DNA of 64,000 nucleotides from Macrophomina tecta (taxonomy: Eukaryota; Ascomycota; Dothideomycetes; Botryosphaeriales; Botryosphaeriaceae): contig JAKSGN010000039.1 of assembly GCA_024180945.1 (NCBI GenBank), positions 264,873 through 328,872 of the forward strand. The letters are read 5' to 3'. Of the stretch, positions 47,323-59,305 are shown piece after piece. Positions within the stretch are counted from its first letter, which is position 1. Each line of letters begins with the position of its first letter. The position numbers and the translations under genes are program-made. The notes below the pieces were generated by a model. That model saw only the letters and a program-made list of their open reading frames with translations. It had not been told where the DNA came from and did no database searches.

Positions 47323-47757
47323 TATTATAGCGTAGTCTCTATAGTAAAGAAAAAAAGAATTAAAAAAAAATATTAAAAAAAATTAAATAAAGAGAGTTAT
47401 TACATAATTTTAAATATATAACTAGTTTATTTAATCTATCTATTATCTATAAGAGTCTAGGCGATATAAAGCTACTATTATCTATAAAAACTATAATAAT
47501 AGATAGCTATACTAGATTATATATATTTTTTTACTTATATATAAACTATACTTTTTAGATAGCTTTAATCTTTATAGTTAACTTTAATAATAGAGTTTAG
47601 ACTTTATTAGTAATATAATCTTTATATATAATACTTAGTTTTATTATATATTTAACTTACTTTTATTCTTTTTTTATATTTATTTAAGAAAATTTTTTAA
47701 TAGATTTTCTTTCTCTTTAGTATTTAAATTTTTAGAGATAGAGGCCCGCTTATTATA
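47323..47757 (+). mobile_element. Family-B 5' LTR (RIPped)
   Basis: 435 bp, TATTATAGCGTAGTC to GCTTATTATA, matching the 436 bp un-RIPped copy. It is followed by CTTTAACTATTATT, the RIPped form of the CTTTGACCACCATC that follows the family-A LTR. It is therefore a 5' LTR, with gag after it. Confidence 0.75.
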
Positions 47758-48690
47758 CTTTAACTATTATTTTTATAAAAAGAAGAAGACTCTAAGATTA
47801 AATCTTAATAAATAAAATATTATTCTCTAATAAGTTTAGAAAATAGTAATAGTACTAGAATCTTAAATAGAGATTAATTTAGCTAAAAATTAGATTTAAA
47901 GTATCTAGAAGCTAGCTTAGTTTTTATAGTAAATAAAGTCTACTAGAGCTAAGCTCTTATAGCTTATTAAGAAGCTAAAGACTTAGAATACTTAATTATT
48001 TAAATATATAATAAAGTAAAGTGCTACTAAGATTAAAATAATAGTATTTAAGAAGTTTAATAGAGATAAAAAAAGCTCTAATTTTTTTTTTAAATATAAT
48101 ACTATCTCTAGTTTAATTAAGCATAATTTAATAGTAATACTAAGAAAATACTCTTTATATTAATCTATTTTAGAAAAATAATAAAAATATAAATAGAATT
48201 ATATCTTTATAATTATTTAGCTAATAAATACTCTCTTAAAAAGAAATAAGAAAAAACTAAAAAAATCTTTAATATTTATATAAAATTTATAAATAATTTT
48301 AGAACTACTTTTAATAATTAAGATAAAGTCTATAAAGTCTTTAATAATATTATAACTATTAAATAACTAGAATCTATAACTATTTATATAACTAAGTTTT
48401 AATAGTTTATAGTCTATTTTAAATAATTAGATAAGACTTTTTGCGATCTCTTCTATAAAGATTTAAAGAAAGAAGTTAAGAAGAATATAATTATTTATAA
48501 ATATTTATTTATTTTTTAGAAGATAGTAGATTTTATATCTTAGATTAATAGTTATATATATAAATAGAAGATAGGTTTTTAATAAACTAATATTTTAAAA
48601 TCTCGCTATAAAAGAATAACTTTTAAAAATAAAGATATTATAGCCCTTAATATAGCTAACTAATAAATTCTAAGAAGAATAATAATAATA
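47758..48690 (+). pseudogene. Family-B gag relic, truncated
   Basis: It follows the 5' LTR directly. Read through stops, the stretch near 48390-48490 (about TFQ-FIVYFK-LDKTFCDLFYKDLKKEVKKN) has the pattern of a retrotransposon capsid domain. Pol is absent: the element is cut off by the opposite-strand B LTR at 48697. This is the only coding part of family B visible in the window. Confidence 0.45.
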
Positions 48691-48696
48691 GCTAAA

Positions 48697-48945
48697 TATA
48701 ATAAGTAGACCTCTACCTCTAAGAATCTAAATACTAAAGAGAAAGAAAATCTATTAAGAAGGTTTTTCTTAAATAAATATAAGAAAAGAATAAGAGTAAG
48801 TTAAATATATAAGACTAAGTACTACGTATAAAGACTATATTACTAATAATATATAAATTATTATTAAAGTTAACTATAAAGATTAAAGCTATCTAAAAAA
48901 TATAGTTTATATACTAGTAGAAGAGTATATATAATCTAATAGTTT
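48697..48945 (-). mobile_element. Partial family-B LTR (RIPped)
   Basis: It starts TATAATAAGTAGACCTC and matches about 250 bp of the minus-strand B LTR. Beyond it the sequence no longer aligns. Confidence 0.6.
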
Positions 48946-49719
48946 ATAGATTTATTTTACTAAGTGGTTAAATATCTAAACTTTACGAGTTTAGAAGTTT
49001 AGAGTACTAAGACTCTAAGTAGTTAAACTAGAAGTTATATAACTCTTCGCTAGTAAATCTAACCCTAATATAGTAATTATTTAAGGCTAACCCTAATATA
49101 GTAACCGTCTAAGGCTTAGTCGGTTAGTAAGCCTATATAAACGATTCGCTAAGAAATAAATTCTATAAAAAGATTAATTAGCGGGTTATAAATTAGTTAG
49201 TTAGAGTTCCTAGCCAAAAATTAAAAATATAACCTACTAGAATTTTATGGGCGCGCCTAAAGGCCCGCGGACGCATTTAAACGAGCTAAAAAGTCGTCGT
49301 AGCGGCGATAAAGTTAATAGTTAAAGATAAGGTTAAAGATTAAAGTTAATAAGAGCGCCACTCGTATAGACCCTAGGCGACGCGCGGGGGAAATAAAAAG
49401 AAAGTTCGCCGGGTAGATTAGAAAAGTAAAAAGATCCTAGACGCTAATACTAATCCTAAGTTACCCTAAGTAACCCTAAGTAAGTAAATAATCTAAAAAT
49501 TTAATCCTAAGTAAGAAAGGCATAGCCGGTTTCGCTAAATAAATTAGGGTTAAGAAAGTAAATAATGGAGCACCCCTAAATAAGTTAAAAAATTTAGTTA
49601 ACCGGGGTTTTAATTAGATTAGTATACCCCGGGTAGTAGTTAAATATAATCTATAAATATAGAACCTAAGGTAGCCGGAGGATAATAAGAACGTATATTA
49701 TAGTAAAAAATAGAGCGCG
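48946..49719. other. Unassigned, mixed composition
   Basis: Less AT-biased than its surroundings between 49180 and 49680, with GC-rich CpG pockets (GGGCGCGCC, GACGCGCGGGGG). A few CCCTAA motifs near 49040-49110 and 49460 are irregular. No gene recognised. Confidence 0.35.
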
Positions 49720-52232
49720 TGTTATGAACCCTAGAGGACAAGGGCTTTATAACCCTATAAATAGAAAGCCTGCACGGGAAAAGGTATTATAGAAACTAAG
49801 AACCCTTACGAATAGTAAAGCCGTATGGCCGGAACGCCCGCACGGAAAAACTAGCCTTAAAGAAAGATAGTGCGTACGGCCCTAAGCTAGGTAGTAATAG
49901 AAGCCCGTATAGAAACGACGCCTGCGTAGTATAGTGACTACCCGGAAGAATAGTAGGACTAAGTTCCTATAGGAAAAAGACACCTATAGAAAAAAGATAT
50001 AGATCTAGAAAACTAACTTCGGATATAAGAAACGAATAAGAGAATATTAAATATATCGTCCGCTTATTAGGGTAGAAGTCGGGTTCTAGAAAACAGGCCT
50101 TAGTATCTAAGTTACGTAGGACCTACCGGGCCTACTAGATAATAAAGAATTACGACTATTCTTTATAATACTTAGATAACTAAGAATAATAACTATCTAC
50201 TACTATCTATAGATTACTATATATTTTCTATAGTATATAGATATACTCTTTAGAGAGTACTTTAACCTTTATAGTTAACTTAAGATTCTAATATAGACTT
50301 ATTAGAGATAATAAGCCTAACGCGTATCGTGTACTAACCTATTACGTAACCGCTATTTATTATTCTAATTCTTTATTCTTCTCTTATTCTTTAAGGTAAA
50401 CCTTACCGCTACCTAACTCTACTAGGTAACTCCGAAGCCTAGTAGAAGAGGCTATTATTATACTTTAACTACTATTCTTATAAGGGAAAGTAGTTCTAAG
50501 GAGAAGAATACTTAATAATAAGATAGTATTACCCGATACTTAACGCTAACTAAGCAACATAATAAATAACATAGATATAAATAATAACGATTTTCTATAG
50601 CTAACTATAGCCGACCTCTTTTAGATTATCCAAGATATATAAGGCTAGATCGGCGAACTTCGCAGATAACTTTAGGAGTAAACTAATAAGAATACCTAGC
50701 TCTACTAATAAATAGGCGAACTTCGTAACTAAGCTATTCTAGTGGCCTATACTCCGGCGCTAGTATATGCTCCGATACCTATAGCGACTTAACCCCCTAA
50801 TAAAAGCACGAAGACGGCTAAACTAAACCTATTCTATAGTAACTAAAAGAAGCTTTAAATCTTTCTCTTATAACTCGACCTATACTTCTTCTTTAACTTT
50901 AAAGACTTCCCTATAGATAATAAAAAGGTAATATTCGCTACTATCTATCTCCGCGATACTACGATATAGTGGTTCGAGCCCTACCTTAGAGACTAAATAG
51001 AGAAAGAACTAGAGGCACGTAAAAAGAATACTAAGAAGGTCTTTAGTAGCTATAAGTATTTTATAACTTAGATTAAATAAAGCTTCGGAGACCTCAATAA
51101 AGTTAATAAGGCCCGACGAGCCGTTATAAACATCTACTAGAAGACCTTAGTAGTAGACTATACTATAGAGTTCTAAAAGGCCGCCGTGTACCTAGATAAT
51201 TAGTCCGACCGCGCCCTTATAGACCACTACTACCGAGGACTTAAGGAGAGGGTTAAAGACTAACTTATAATATAAGACGATTCTAAGACCCTAGACGAGC
51301 TTATTAAGCTAGCTATTAAATACGATAACTGCCTCTTTAAGCACTAATTAAAAAAATATAAGAAAAACTACGAAGCTAATACTTCGCGCCCCTTACGACC
51401 ACGCTATATATAAGAAGAAGGCGACGCTATAGAACTAAACGCCGCTTAACGAAGCGATAAAGATAATAAGCACGAGAGATGACCTTAACGCTAGTAGATA
51501 AAGTAAGAAATAGAACGCTTTAATAAAGAACTTTATATCTACTATAAAGATAAGTAGAACCCCTAATACTACTACCTATAACGAAATAAAACTAGTAAGA
51601 TTACTACCATCGCTACTTAAGAAGAAGAGAAACCCCGCTTCGCGTCTACCCTAAGTAAAGAAGTTAACTATGTGGCTATAAGCTAGACCGCCTACTACGA
51701 TAATAACTATACGACCTATTAGAGCGATAAATAGGCTACCGAATAATACCCCTCTAAGCCGCGGTAGCTAAACCTAGCTACACGTAATAAGGAAGTACTA
51801 GAAATCGACGACCTAATCGATAATTTTTCCTACGACGACGAGCTAGTCGATAGTAATACAAGTAAACTCTACGATAGTATACCCGAATCTAGCGAAGTAA
51901 AAAATACGAAGTAATAGTAAGACTAAGCTATACTTAACTAAATTACGAAATACCTAAATAAATATAAAGTTACGAGGCGCGTCGAAGCTAGCCTCGCCCC
52001 TATAATTAACTAGACCCCTAGATTAAAAATAGACCTACTATCCTAGTAATACTAGATAAAGAACGGGAAGCTTAGCTCTCGATTCTATAAAGACGGTATA
52101 TAGTACTCCTAGAAGAAATTACCCCTCGCCTTGACTAATGAAGTAGCGACCTAGCTCGAAAGCGAGGCCCGGGGAGTATAATAATAACGAGACCTCGCGT
52201 ACTTGCGAAATATAGCGCTAACCCTTAGCCTA

Positions 52233-54082
52233 ACGTGTTCCACAAGCGAGTGCATCACATAAGCGAGTGCATTACCCCATTAAACCTCTACTACTTTAAG
52301 TATGAATTACTCCACAATGCGTTATAAAATCGATTATCTATAATATACGTTCTATTCTATAGTGGTTTCTGCATCTTTTTAATATGTGCGAGAATTATGC
52401 CCAACTTCGCCGTATTGCCCACATCGCCGTCGCTTTATCGTAGGCCCATTCGATTGCGTATTACCTTGTCGCATTTCCTGCGAAATCTGCCCATTACCAC
52501 TAGCTTTATTAATTAAGTCCTGCCCCTCTTGAATCGTAAGCGTTCTTTGCTGCTGGATTCGCTTCTTCTTGCGCTTTTTACGGCCTGTTGCGGCCTCATT
52601 TGCCTTTTGAAGGCCCGCGACTTCGGCCTGCAATAGAATAGCTGAATGCGCTATTATTTGAGCCCCCTTTGCGAGCTGATTCAACGCCTCGTTAATTGGC
52701 GTTGGTGAGCTATCCTGGTGCCGTGTAATTCTAACCCTAATAAGCTTAGTTTGACTAACTAATTCAGCTGGGTTGTGTGGTGTTTGGGAGTCCCAAGCCG
52801 TAGCCTCGGTCTGGGGTGGCGTTGGCGTCCGAAGTCGAACATTAAGCTTTGAAATCACGGCGTCTGGATTATGTGGGACTAATCCTGCGCCTCGGAATCC
52901 TCTAGTGATATTCTGCGGTATAAAGGCGGCTTCGAACGCCGCTTTAAACGCTGGTAAAAATTCGAGCTTTGTGATGTGGTTGATGTGGTTTCGTATTAGG
53001 TCCTCGATCCGCTTCCCGTACGCCTTCTTAAGGGCCGTAAAACAACTGACATCAAGTGGCTAGAGGAGGTGGGATGAATGCGCAGGTATATAGAGCGTGA
53101 TAATCTTATGTTCCTGGCAAAACGCCTCGAATTTAGACGAATGATGGCTCTCGTGGCCGTTAAGAATTAAAAGACGATATGCTCCAGTTATACGATTCTT
53201 CGTGTGTATTTTAAAGTGCTGTAGCTACTGGAACGTAAGCTTATTTGTCGTCCAACCGTTATCGCTCGTTGCGATAACCTAATCGCCTAGTGTATCGTCG
53301 CTGTACTAAGCTGAAAGGTGGTATTGTCCCTTAAATATTACGAACGGCGGGATCGCCCACCCTTTCGCGTTGACTTCCTGGATTACCGAAACCCACTCGC
53401 GATTGCCTGGCTGCCTTGTCTTTGGTCGAGCACGTCGTTCGGAGGCTGTGATAACTATTGCGGCTGCAATAACGCCTATAAGGAAGCCCGCTTCGTTAAA
53501 GTTGAAGATATCGTCGTCTACGATCCCGTACTTCGCGATTGTATTCCGTACGAGGTTAAACCAGTCCGTAATAAGCTCTAGATCCTCGTATTTAGCCCTC
53601 TGGTCATCGTACTTGCGATTTAGACGTGTTCTGAGCTTAGGGGTCCGCTTTATAAAGTTAGTAGGCTAGTTCTTGCCAACCTTGCCTCCAGCGCGGTTAG
53701 CGAGGAGCTTATTCGCCATATCTCTAACGGCTTTGAGTCGGGGCGGAAATCCTCGCGAATCTAGGTCGAGAATACGTTCGACGATAACGGATTCTTCGGT
53801 AGGCGTGAGCTTTCGAGAGTTAGGTGCGTAATCGCGTCGGGAAGGGATTCCTTTAGCGCGTCGATTTACGGTCTAGTAGTGGACGGCGTACTCCTTTGCA
53901 GCGCCTCGGGCGGTCGGGATTTGGTTTTTCTTGAGCGCTGAAACAGCTAGAATAACTGCACCTTCATTATTTAATAATTGATAATGAGTTGGTTGAGGCA
54001 TCGCGTCTTAAAGAGAGGAGACGCGTTTTAGTGGGGGAGGTGATGCACTCGCTTGTGTGATGCACTCGCTTGTGGAACACGT
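52233..54082 (-). mobile_element. pogo/Fot-type Tc1-mariner transposon, 1850 bp, TA target duplication
   Basis: Terminal inverted repeats of about 45 bp begin ACGTGTTCCACAAGCGAGTG at both ends and contain a subterminal direct repeat (AAGCGAGTGCATCAC twice). TA occurs at 52231-52232 and 54083-54084. Aligning with A4 gag shows that the host sequence had a single TG/TA at this point, so the duplication is real. RIP is light compared with the surrounding A2, which suggests a later arrival. Confidence 0.93.
52379..54001 (-). pseudogene. pogo-type transposase, full length but with six in-frame stops
   Basis: 541 codons in one frame, ATG at 54001 to TAA at 52379. The order is an N-terminal helix-turn-helix region, a CENP-B-like DNA-binding region, and a DDE nuclease region with PAHSSHLL-stop-PLDV around codon 310, typical of fungal pogo transposases. 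Six TAG codons stand where Gln or Trp is expected. Two of the three catalytic acids have changed: FNFNEAGF (Asp to Asn) and LLILNGHESHH (Asp to Asn). The third Asp (PLDV) remains. The C-terminal zinc knuckle CGQYGEVGHNSRTY has Cys to Tyr changes. All fit G to A RIP on this strand. The 159-codon frame at 52379-52858 is only its C-terminal part. Confidence 0.92.
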
Positions 54083-54867
54083 TATATAGAATAGTAATAA
54101 GGGTCGGGAATACCCTATAATAGGTCCTAAAAAAAAAATATACCCTATCTATCTTTAAATACTAAATCTATAATAACCGGATCCACTAGCGGCGCCGCAT
54201 TAGGCGCGGACGCTAGATATAGTAAAAGAAATTACCGATCCCGGCCTAAGACTAGGACTTCTACTTCTACGAAGAAATAATAAGCCTATAAGCTAAACGC
54301 CTCTTCCCCGTAAACGAAAACATTAAGTTCCAGATACCTACTATCTATAAAATCTATAATACGCCTAGGGAGCTAACCAATGCACTATTAAAAAACTAAA
54401 CGGCCTCCCTAGCTAGGAACCCTAGAAGGGGCCGTTAGATAGGTCCCTTAACTAGGTTTTACGTATACTAAATAGTATACGCCCCTTAGGAAAAGTTCTT
54501 AGAATACTAGTAACCATCGGCGAACGAACTACGATAGCTATACTTAATAGCGGAATAGAAGATAATTTTATTAGCTATATCTTCGCTATATAAAATAATA
54601 TTTAACTTACGAGGAAAGACTATCCCTACTCGCTAAAAACGGTAGATAGGTTAGTCGCCTTATACGATAAAGAATAGATCCGGGTCGAAATAAAACCCGT
54701 AAAGCTTACTATCGGGAAATATATAGAGAAGATTATACTCGACGTAACCTCTATACTAAAATATAATATTATTCTAGAAATCCCATAGTTTAAAACTTAC
54801 AAACCGTATATTTAATAAAAGAAAAGAATAGTTACCTTTTTAAATAAAAAATACGCTAGATATCTAG

Positions 54868-56517
54868 TATAACGGCGGCCTTTTCTACTAGGCTTTAGAA
54901 TTACCTAGTAAGGTTAGGTAGCTAAAGGGTTTACCTTAAAGAATAAGAGAAGGGTAAAGAATTAGAACGATAATAGTAATTACGTAATATATTAGTACGC
55001 GGTACGCGTTAGGCTTATTACCTCTAATAGGGTTATATTAGAACTTTAAGTTAACTATAAAGGTTAAAGTACTACCTAATAAGTATATTCTATATACTAT
55101 AGAAAAGCTATAATAATCTAGGAATTAGGACGACTATTAGATTAGTTATAATATTAGATTAATCTAAGAGTTAGATTAATGCCAAGGCTTTCGATCTATA
55201 AGTAGATCGTGTAGACCTTACGTAATATAGGCGCGAAAGCCTATTTCCTAGAATCCGACTTTTATATTAGTTAAGAGAGTATTATACCGCTAGACTATCG
55301 TTTTTTAGATTATATAAGTTATTCGACTTTCTTCTATTCATTTCTCTTAGCCTAAAGCTAGTTTCCGAGATTCGCGATTCTTTCTTTAGGAATATTTTTC
55401 CCCTACGGGAGTTTAACCTAGTTGGTATTCCCGTAGTCTTACTATACCGTATAGGCGTTATTCCCGTATAGGCTTCCGCTACTACCTTATCTAGGTCCGT
55501 ACGCGCCGTTCTTCCTCGAGGCTATTTTTCCCGTGCGGGTACGCTGACGTTGCAGCTCTATTATTCTTACGGGTTCTTAGCTCCTGCGGTATCTTTTCCC
55601 GTGCGGGCTTTCTATCCATGGGGCTATAAAGCCCTTATTTCTTTAGGATTCGTAATACTATCCCCCCCTTTAAGAATCTTCGGCTCGAAGATTTATTCGT
55701 TTACCTATATCTTAGGTTCTTACTGTCTTTTTTCTTTATTCTTCTATAAGTTTTTTCCACAATGCCTCCTAAGCATAAGCGCGATAAATAATAAGCTAAG
55801 CGTAAGTTTCTAGATATAAAGATTAATTCTTTATACGTACTTTTAGACCTCGATATACTAGTCCCTTATACACGATGTTTTTACTAAAAGAGAAGAGTAA
55901 AAGTATAGTATATTATATTATCCCTAGGTATTCACGTTACGGGGAGTGCGCTCGTCGTAGTAATATCTATTATAACGCTAGTAGTGCAGAGAAGGATAAT
56001 TATAAGTTTCTATTACTTTTACTTAGCTTATTCTAATTTCTTCTTAGTTGTTCATCTAGAGCGTGCCATTGCGAAGATTACCGCGGATAAGATAGAGGCC
56101 CTAGATACTATTTTAAAATTAACATCTAAACTTCGTATCGCTTCGTCTCGTTTAGAACGTTCTCGTAAGTAAAAGATTTTATTACAGCGTCGTAGGGGTC
56201 TAATATTAAATAAGAAGGTATAATCTATCGAGGACCTTAAGAAGCTAGATCATTTAGAGACGGCCTGTAAGGCTAGAAATTCTATTAATCCTAAAAATAC
56301 TAAGGAGGAGCGATCGCTAAAGCGTTTACGCGGCAATACCTTAGCTAATAACGCTATAGAGTCATTCTAGTCTATTAGGTCTCCTAGCGTTAGTTCGGGT
56401 TTTACGCCTCCCGAGGATTCCGGTCTAGTTAATTAGGCGCGGTTGTCTTCATTTTCTAACTTTAATTTTAGATTCTTCGTGTATAACGAGTCGGCGGTAT
56501 TAGTCGATCTAGGTTTC
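54868..56517 (-). mobile_element. RIPped family-A chromovirus copy A3 (left part), minus orientation
   Basis: Its 3' LTR is 54868-55657 (plus-strand edges TATAACGGCGGCC and GGATTCGTAATA), followed on the plus strand by CTATCCCCCCCTTTAAG, the reverse complement of the polypurine tract. The internal region runs to 56517, where the young copy A4 has inserted into it; the remainder should continue beyond A4 outside the window. RIP is milder than in A1. Confidence 0.88.
55762..56517 (+). pseudogene. Antisense gene of family A in A3, truncated by A4
   Basis: It begins ATG CCT CCT AAG at 55762, as in the antisense gene of A4 (MPPKRKRD). It continues through a cysteine-rich segment, an intron, and a coiled-coil-like segment read as LERAIAKITADKIEALD at about 56060-56110. 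Several TAA/TAG interrupt it. It ends at the insertion point of A4. Confidence 0.7.
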
Positions 56518-57313
56518 TGTTACGAACCCCCGGGGACAAGGGCTTTATGACCCCACGGGCTGGGAGCCCGCACGGGAAAAGGCACCGCAGGGGCCAGAAA
56601 CCCTCAAGGGCAGCAGAGCCGCACGACCAAGGCGCCCGCACGGGAAAACCAGCCTCAAGGGAGGACGGCGCGTACGGACCCAGGCTAGGCAACAACAGAA
56701 GCCCACACGGGAACGACGCCCACGCGGCGCAGCGACACACCAAGGGCAGAATCCCGCAGGGGAAGAATCAGTCACGGAAGTACGCTTGGCCAAACCGGGT
56801 AGTAAGTACAGGAGTATACACCCTTGCCAAGGGCAGGAGATGGAACCCGGGAAACCGACTTTCGAGCACGAAGAACGAACAAGAGAAAGGCGGACATATC
56901 GTCCGCTCATCAAGGAAGAAGTCGGATTCCGGAAAAGGGGCATTAGCGCCCAAGTCACGTGGGGCCCACCAGGCCCACTCGAGGATCAGAAGCCTTGGCA
57001 CTGATCCAACTCTCAGATTGATCCAACACCACGACTGATCCAACAGTCGTCCTGATCCCCAGATTGTCATAGCTTTCCTACAGTATATAGAACACACTCA
57101 TTAGGTAGTACTTTGGCCTTCGTGGTCAACTCAAGATTCCAATACAGACTTATTGGAGGTAACAAGCCTGACGCGCACCGCGCACCGACCTGTCACGTGA
57201 TCGCTACCCATCGTTCCAATCCTTTACCCTTCTCTTGTCCTTCAAGGTAAACCTTACCGCTACCTGACCCTGCTAGGCGACTCCGAAGCCTAGTGGAAGA
57301 GGCCGCCGTTACA
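56518..57313 (+). mobile_element. 5' LTR of A4 (796 bp)
   Basis: TGTTACGAACCCCCGG to GCCGCCGTTACA. A TATA box (TATATAG, 57084-57090) is followed by the stem-loop CTTCGTGGTCAAC near 57119-57130, close to the expected transcription start. A 163-codon open frame (56547-57038) lies in it; it is in the same phase as the continuation of Pol across the 3' LTR border and is not called as a separate gene. Confidence 0.92.
57084..57090 (+). promoter_or_regulatory. TATA box in the A4 LTR
   Basis: TATATAG, about 30-35 bp before the conserved GTGGTCAAC box, which would place the transcript start at about 57115-57122. The same arrangement (TATATAAACC, then ACACTCCTTAG, then GTGGTCAAC) occurs in family-B LTRs. 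Confidence 0.6.
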
Positions 57314-57328
57314 CTTTGACCACCATCC
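57314..57328 (+). promoter_or_regulatory. Primer-binding-site position of A4; self-priming type suspected
   Basis: The 15 bp right after the LTR are CTTTGACCACCATCC. They do not begin with TGG, as a tRNA-3'-end site would. The core TTGACCAC is the reverse complement of GTGGTCAA at 57122-57129, near the expected 5' end of the transcript. Family B has the same site (RIPped). Self-priming as in Tf1-type elements is inferred. Confidence 0.45.
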
Positions 57329-57412
57329 TTGCAAGGGAAGGCAGTTCCGAGGAGAGGAACACTTAACGACAAGGTAGTATCACCCGACACTTGACGCTAA
57401 CTAAGCAACACA

Positions 57413-59305
57413 ATGAACGACGTGGACATGAACAACAACGGTCCCCCACAGCCAACTATGGCCGACCTCTTTCAGGTCATCCAAGACATGCAAGGCCAGA
57501 TCGGCGAACTTCGCGGACAACTCCAGGAGCAAACCAACGAAAACACCCAGCTCCACCAACAGATAGGCGAACTCCGCAACCAAGCCATTCCAGCTGCCCA
57601 TACTCCGGCGCCAGTACACGCTCCGACACCTACAGCGACTCAACCCTCTGACAAAAGCACGAAAACGGCTAAACCAGACCTATTCTACGGCAACCGAAAG
57701 AAGCTCCAAACCTTCCTCTCGCAACTCGACCTATACTTCTTCTTCAACTCCAGAGACTTTCCCACCGACGACAAGAAGGTAATGTTCGCGGCCACCTACC
57801 TCCGCGACACTGCGGCACAGTGGTTCGAGCCCTACCTCAGAGACCGAATGGAGAAAGAACCAGAGGCACGCAAGGAAGACACCAAGAAGGTCTTCAGTAG
57901 CTACAAGCACTTCGTCACTCAGATCAAGCAGAGCTTCGGAGACCTCGACGAAGTCAACAAGGCCCGACGAGCCGTCATGAACATCCACCAGAAGACCTCA
58001 GTGGCAGACTACACTACAGAGTTCCAAAAGGTCGCCGCATACCTGGACGATTGGTCCGACCGCGCCCTCATGGACCACTACTACCGAGGACTCAAGGAAA
58101 GGGTCAAAGACCAACTCATGACCCAAGACGACCCCAAGACCCTGGACGAGCTCATCAAGCTAGCCATCAAATGCGACAACCGCCTCTTCGAGCGCCAATC
58201 AGAAAAATACAAGGGGAACTACGGAGCCAACACTTCGCGCCCCTCACGACCACGCCATACGCAAGAAGGAGGCGACGCCATGGAGCTAGACGCCGCTCAA
58301 CGAGGCGACAAAGACAACAAGCGCGAGAGACGACCTCGACGCCAGTGGACGGAGCAAGAAACGGAACGCTTTAACAAAGGACTCTGCGTCTACTGCGGAG
58401 ACAAGTGGAACCCCCGGCACCGCTGCCTGCAGCGAAACAAAACCGGCAAAACTGCCGCCGTCGCCACTCAAGAAGAAGAGGAACCCCGCTCCGCGTCCAC
58501 CCTGAGCAAAGAAGTCAACCACGCGGCCATGAGCTGGACCGCCTGCTACGATGATGACTGCACAACCCATCAAAGCGACAAACAAGCCACCGGATGGTAC
58601 CCCTCCGAGCCGCGGCAGCTGAACCTAGCTACGCGCAACGAGGAAGTACTAGAAATCGACGGCCTAATCGATGACTTCCCCTACGACGACGAGCTAGTCG
58701 ACAGTGACACAGGTGAACTCTACGACAGTACACCCGAATCCAGCGAAGCGGGGAATACGGAGCAATGGCAAGATCAAGCCATGCTCGACCGAATCACGGA
58801 ACATCTGAACAGATACGGAGACACAAGGCGTGTCGAACCCAGCCTCGTCCCGACAATCAACTGGACCCCCGGATCGAGAATAGACCTACCACCTCAGCAA
58901 TACCAGGTGAGGAGCGGAAAGCTTAGCTCCCGGTTCTACGAAGACGGCATATGGCACCCCTGGAAGGAATCACCCCTCGCCTCGGCCGACGAAGTAGCAA
59001 CCTGGCTCGAAAGTGAGGCCCGGGGAGTACAGCAACGACGAGACCACGCGCACTTGCGGAACATGGCGCTAACCCTCGGCATGCACGGAACAGCAACAAG
59101 GGTGCGGGATACCCTACGATGGGTCCCAAGGGAAAAATACGCCATGCCTACCTTCGAATACCAGGTCCACAACGACCGGGTCCACTGGCGGCGCCGCATC
59201 AGGCGCGGATACTGGACACAGTGGAAGGAATTACCGATCCCGGCCGAGGACTGGGACTTCTACTTCTACGAGGAAATAGCAAGCCGATACTTGTCAAAAA
59301 ACTAA
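57413..59305 (+). CDS. gag: Gag polyprotein of chromovirus A4, 630 aa
   Basis: Forms the retrotransposon particle and binds its RNA. Residues about 15-58 look like a coiled coil ([19 protein letters not shown]). A Pro/Thr/Ala-rich linker follows, then a retrotransposon capsid domain at about 85-270 ([38 protein letters not shown]). A cysteine motif starts at residue 325 ([14 protein letters not shown]): C-x2-C-x7-H-x-C instead of the usual C-x2-C-x4-H-x4-C. The C-terminal 160 residues contain two similar modules starting YQV and holding W-x2-WKE-x-P. The protein ends at TAA 59303-59305, preceded by the -1 slip site. The ATG is the first in the leader after the LTR. No RIP stops. Confidence 0.93.
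   Translation: MNDVDMNNNGPPQPTMADLFQVIQDMQGQIGELRGQLQEQTNENTQLHQQIGELRNQAIPAAHTPAPVHAPTPTATQPSDKSTKTAKPDLFYGNRKKLQTFLSQLDLYFFFNSRDFPTDDKKVMFAATYLRDTAAQWFEPYLRDRMEKEPEARKEDTKKVFSSYKHFVTQIKQSFGDLDEVNKARRAVMNIHQKTSVADYTTEFQKVAAYLDDWSDRALMDHYYRGLKERVKDQLMTQDDPKTLDELIKLAIKCDNRLFERQSEKYKGNYGANTSRPSRPRHTQEGGDAMELDAAQRGDKDNKRERRPRRQWTEQETERFNKGLCVYCGDKWNPRHRCLQRNKTGKTAAVATQEEEEPRSASTLSKEVNHAAMSWTACYDDDCTTHQSDKQATGWYPSEPRQLNLATRNEEVLEIDGLIDDFPYDDELVDSDTGELYDSTPESSEAGNTEQWQDQAMLDRITEHLNRYGDTRRVEPSLVPTINWTPGSRIDLPPQQYQVRSGKLSSRFYEDGIWHPWKESPLASADEVATWLESEARGVQQRRDHAHLRNMALTLGMHGTATRVRDTLRWVPREKYAMPTFEYQVHNDRVHWRRRIRRGYWTQWKELPIPAEDWDFYFYEEIASRYLSKN

Larger units (their letters stand above)
50562..54399 (+). 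pseudogene. Gag pseudogene of A2, split by a pogo element
   Basis: Collinear with the intact gag 57413-59305; the start codon is now ATA. Parts are 50562-52232 and 54083-54399. The last ~95 bp before the slip site differ from A4 by an extra segment, so the C-terminus varies in length within the family. The AAAAAAC slip heptamer and the CGGCC/GGCCG hairpin arms after it are intact despite RIP elsewhere. Confidence 0.75.
49720..54867 (+). mobile_element. RIPped family-A chromovirus copy A2, truncated by A3
   Basis: 5' LTR 49720-50462 (743 bp), leader, gag relic from 50562, then the start of pol. It is interrupted in gag by a pogo-type transposon (52233-54082). It stops in the protease region at 54867, where the LTR of A3 begins in the opposite orientation. 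The equivalent break point in A4 is about 59772. It is moderately to strongly RIPped, with many stops. Confidence 0.9.

Noticed and set aside
49035..49480. CCCTAA motifs resembling telomere repeats
   Set aside because: Irregular spacing and only a few copies; chance in AT-rich sequence cannot be excluded.
52773..53669. Plus-strand frames of 87-99 codons
   Set aside because: Antisense shadows of the pogo transposase relic.
55550..55813. 87-codon plus-strand frame
   Set aside because: Within the A3 LTR and leader of its antisense gene; no independent support.
56468..57390. Several frames on both strands across the A4 LTR
   Set aside because: LTR sequence. The 163-codon plus frame is noted only because it is in phase with the Pol extension across the 3' border.
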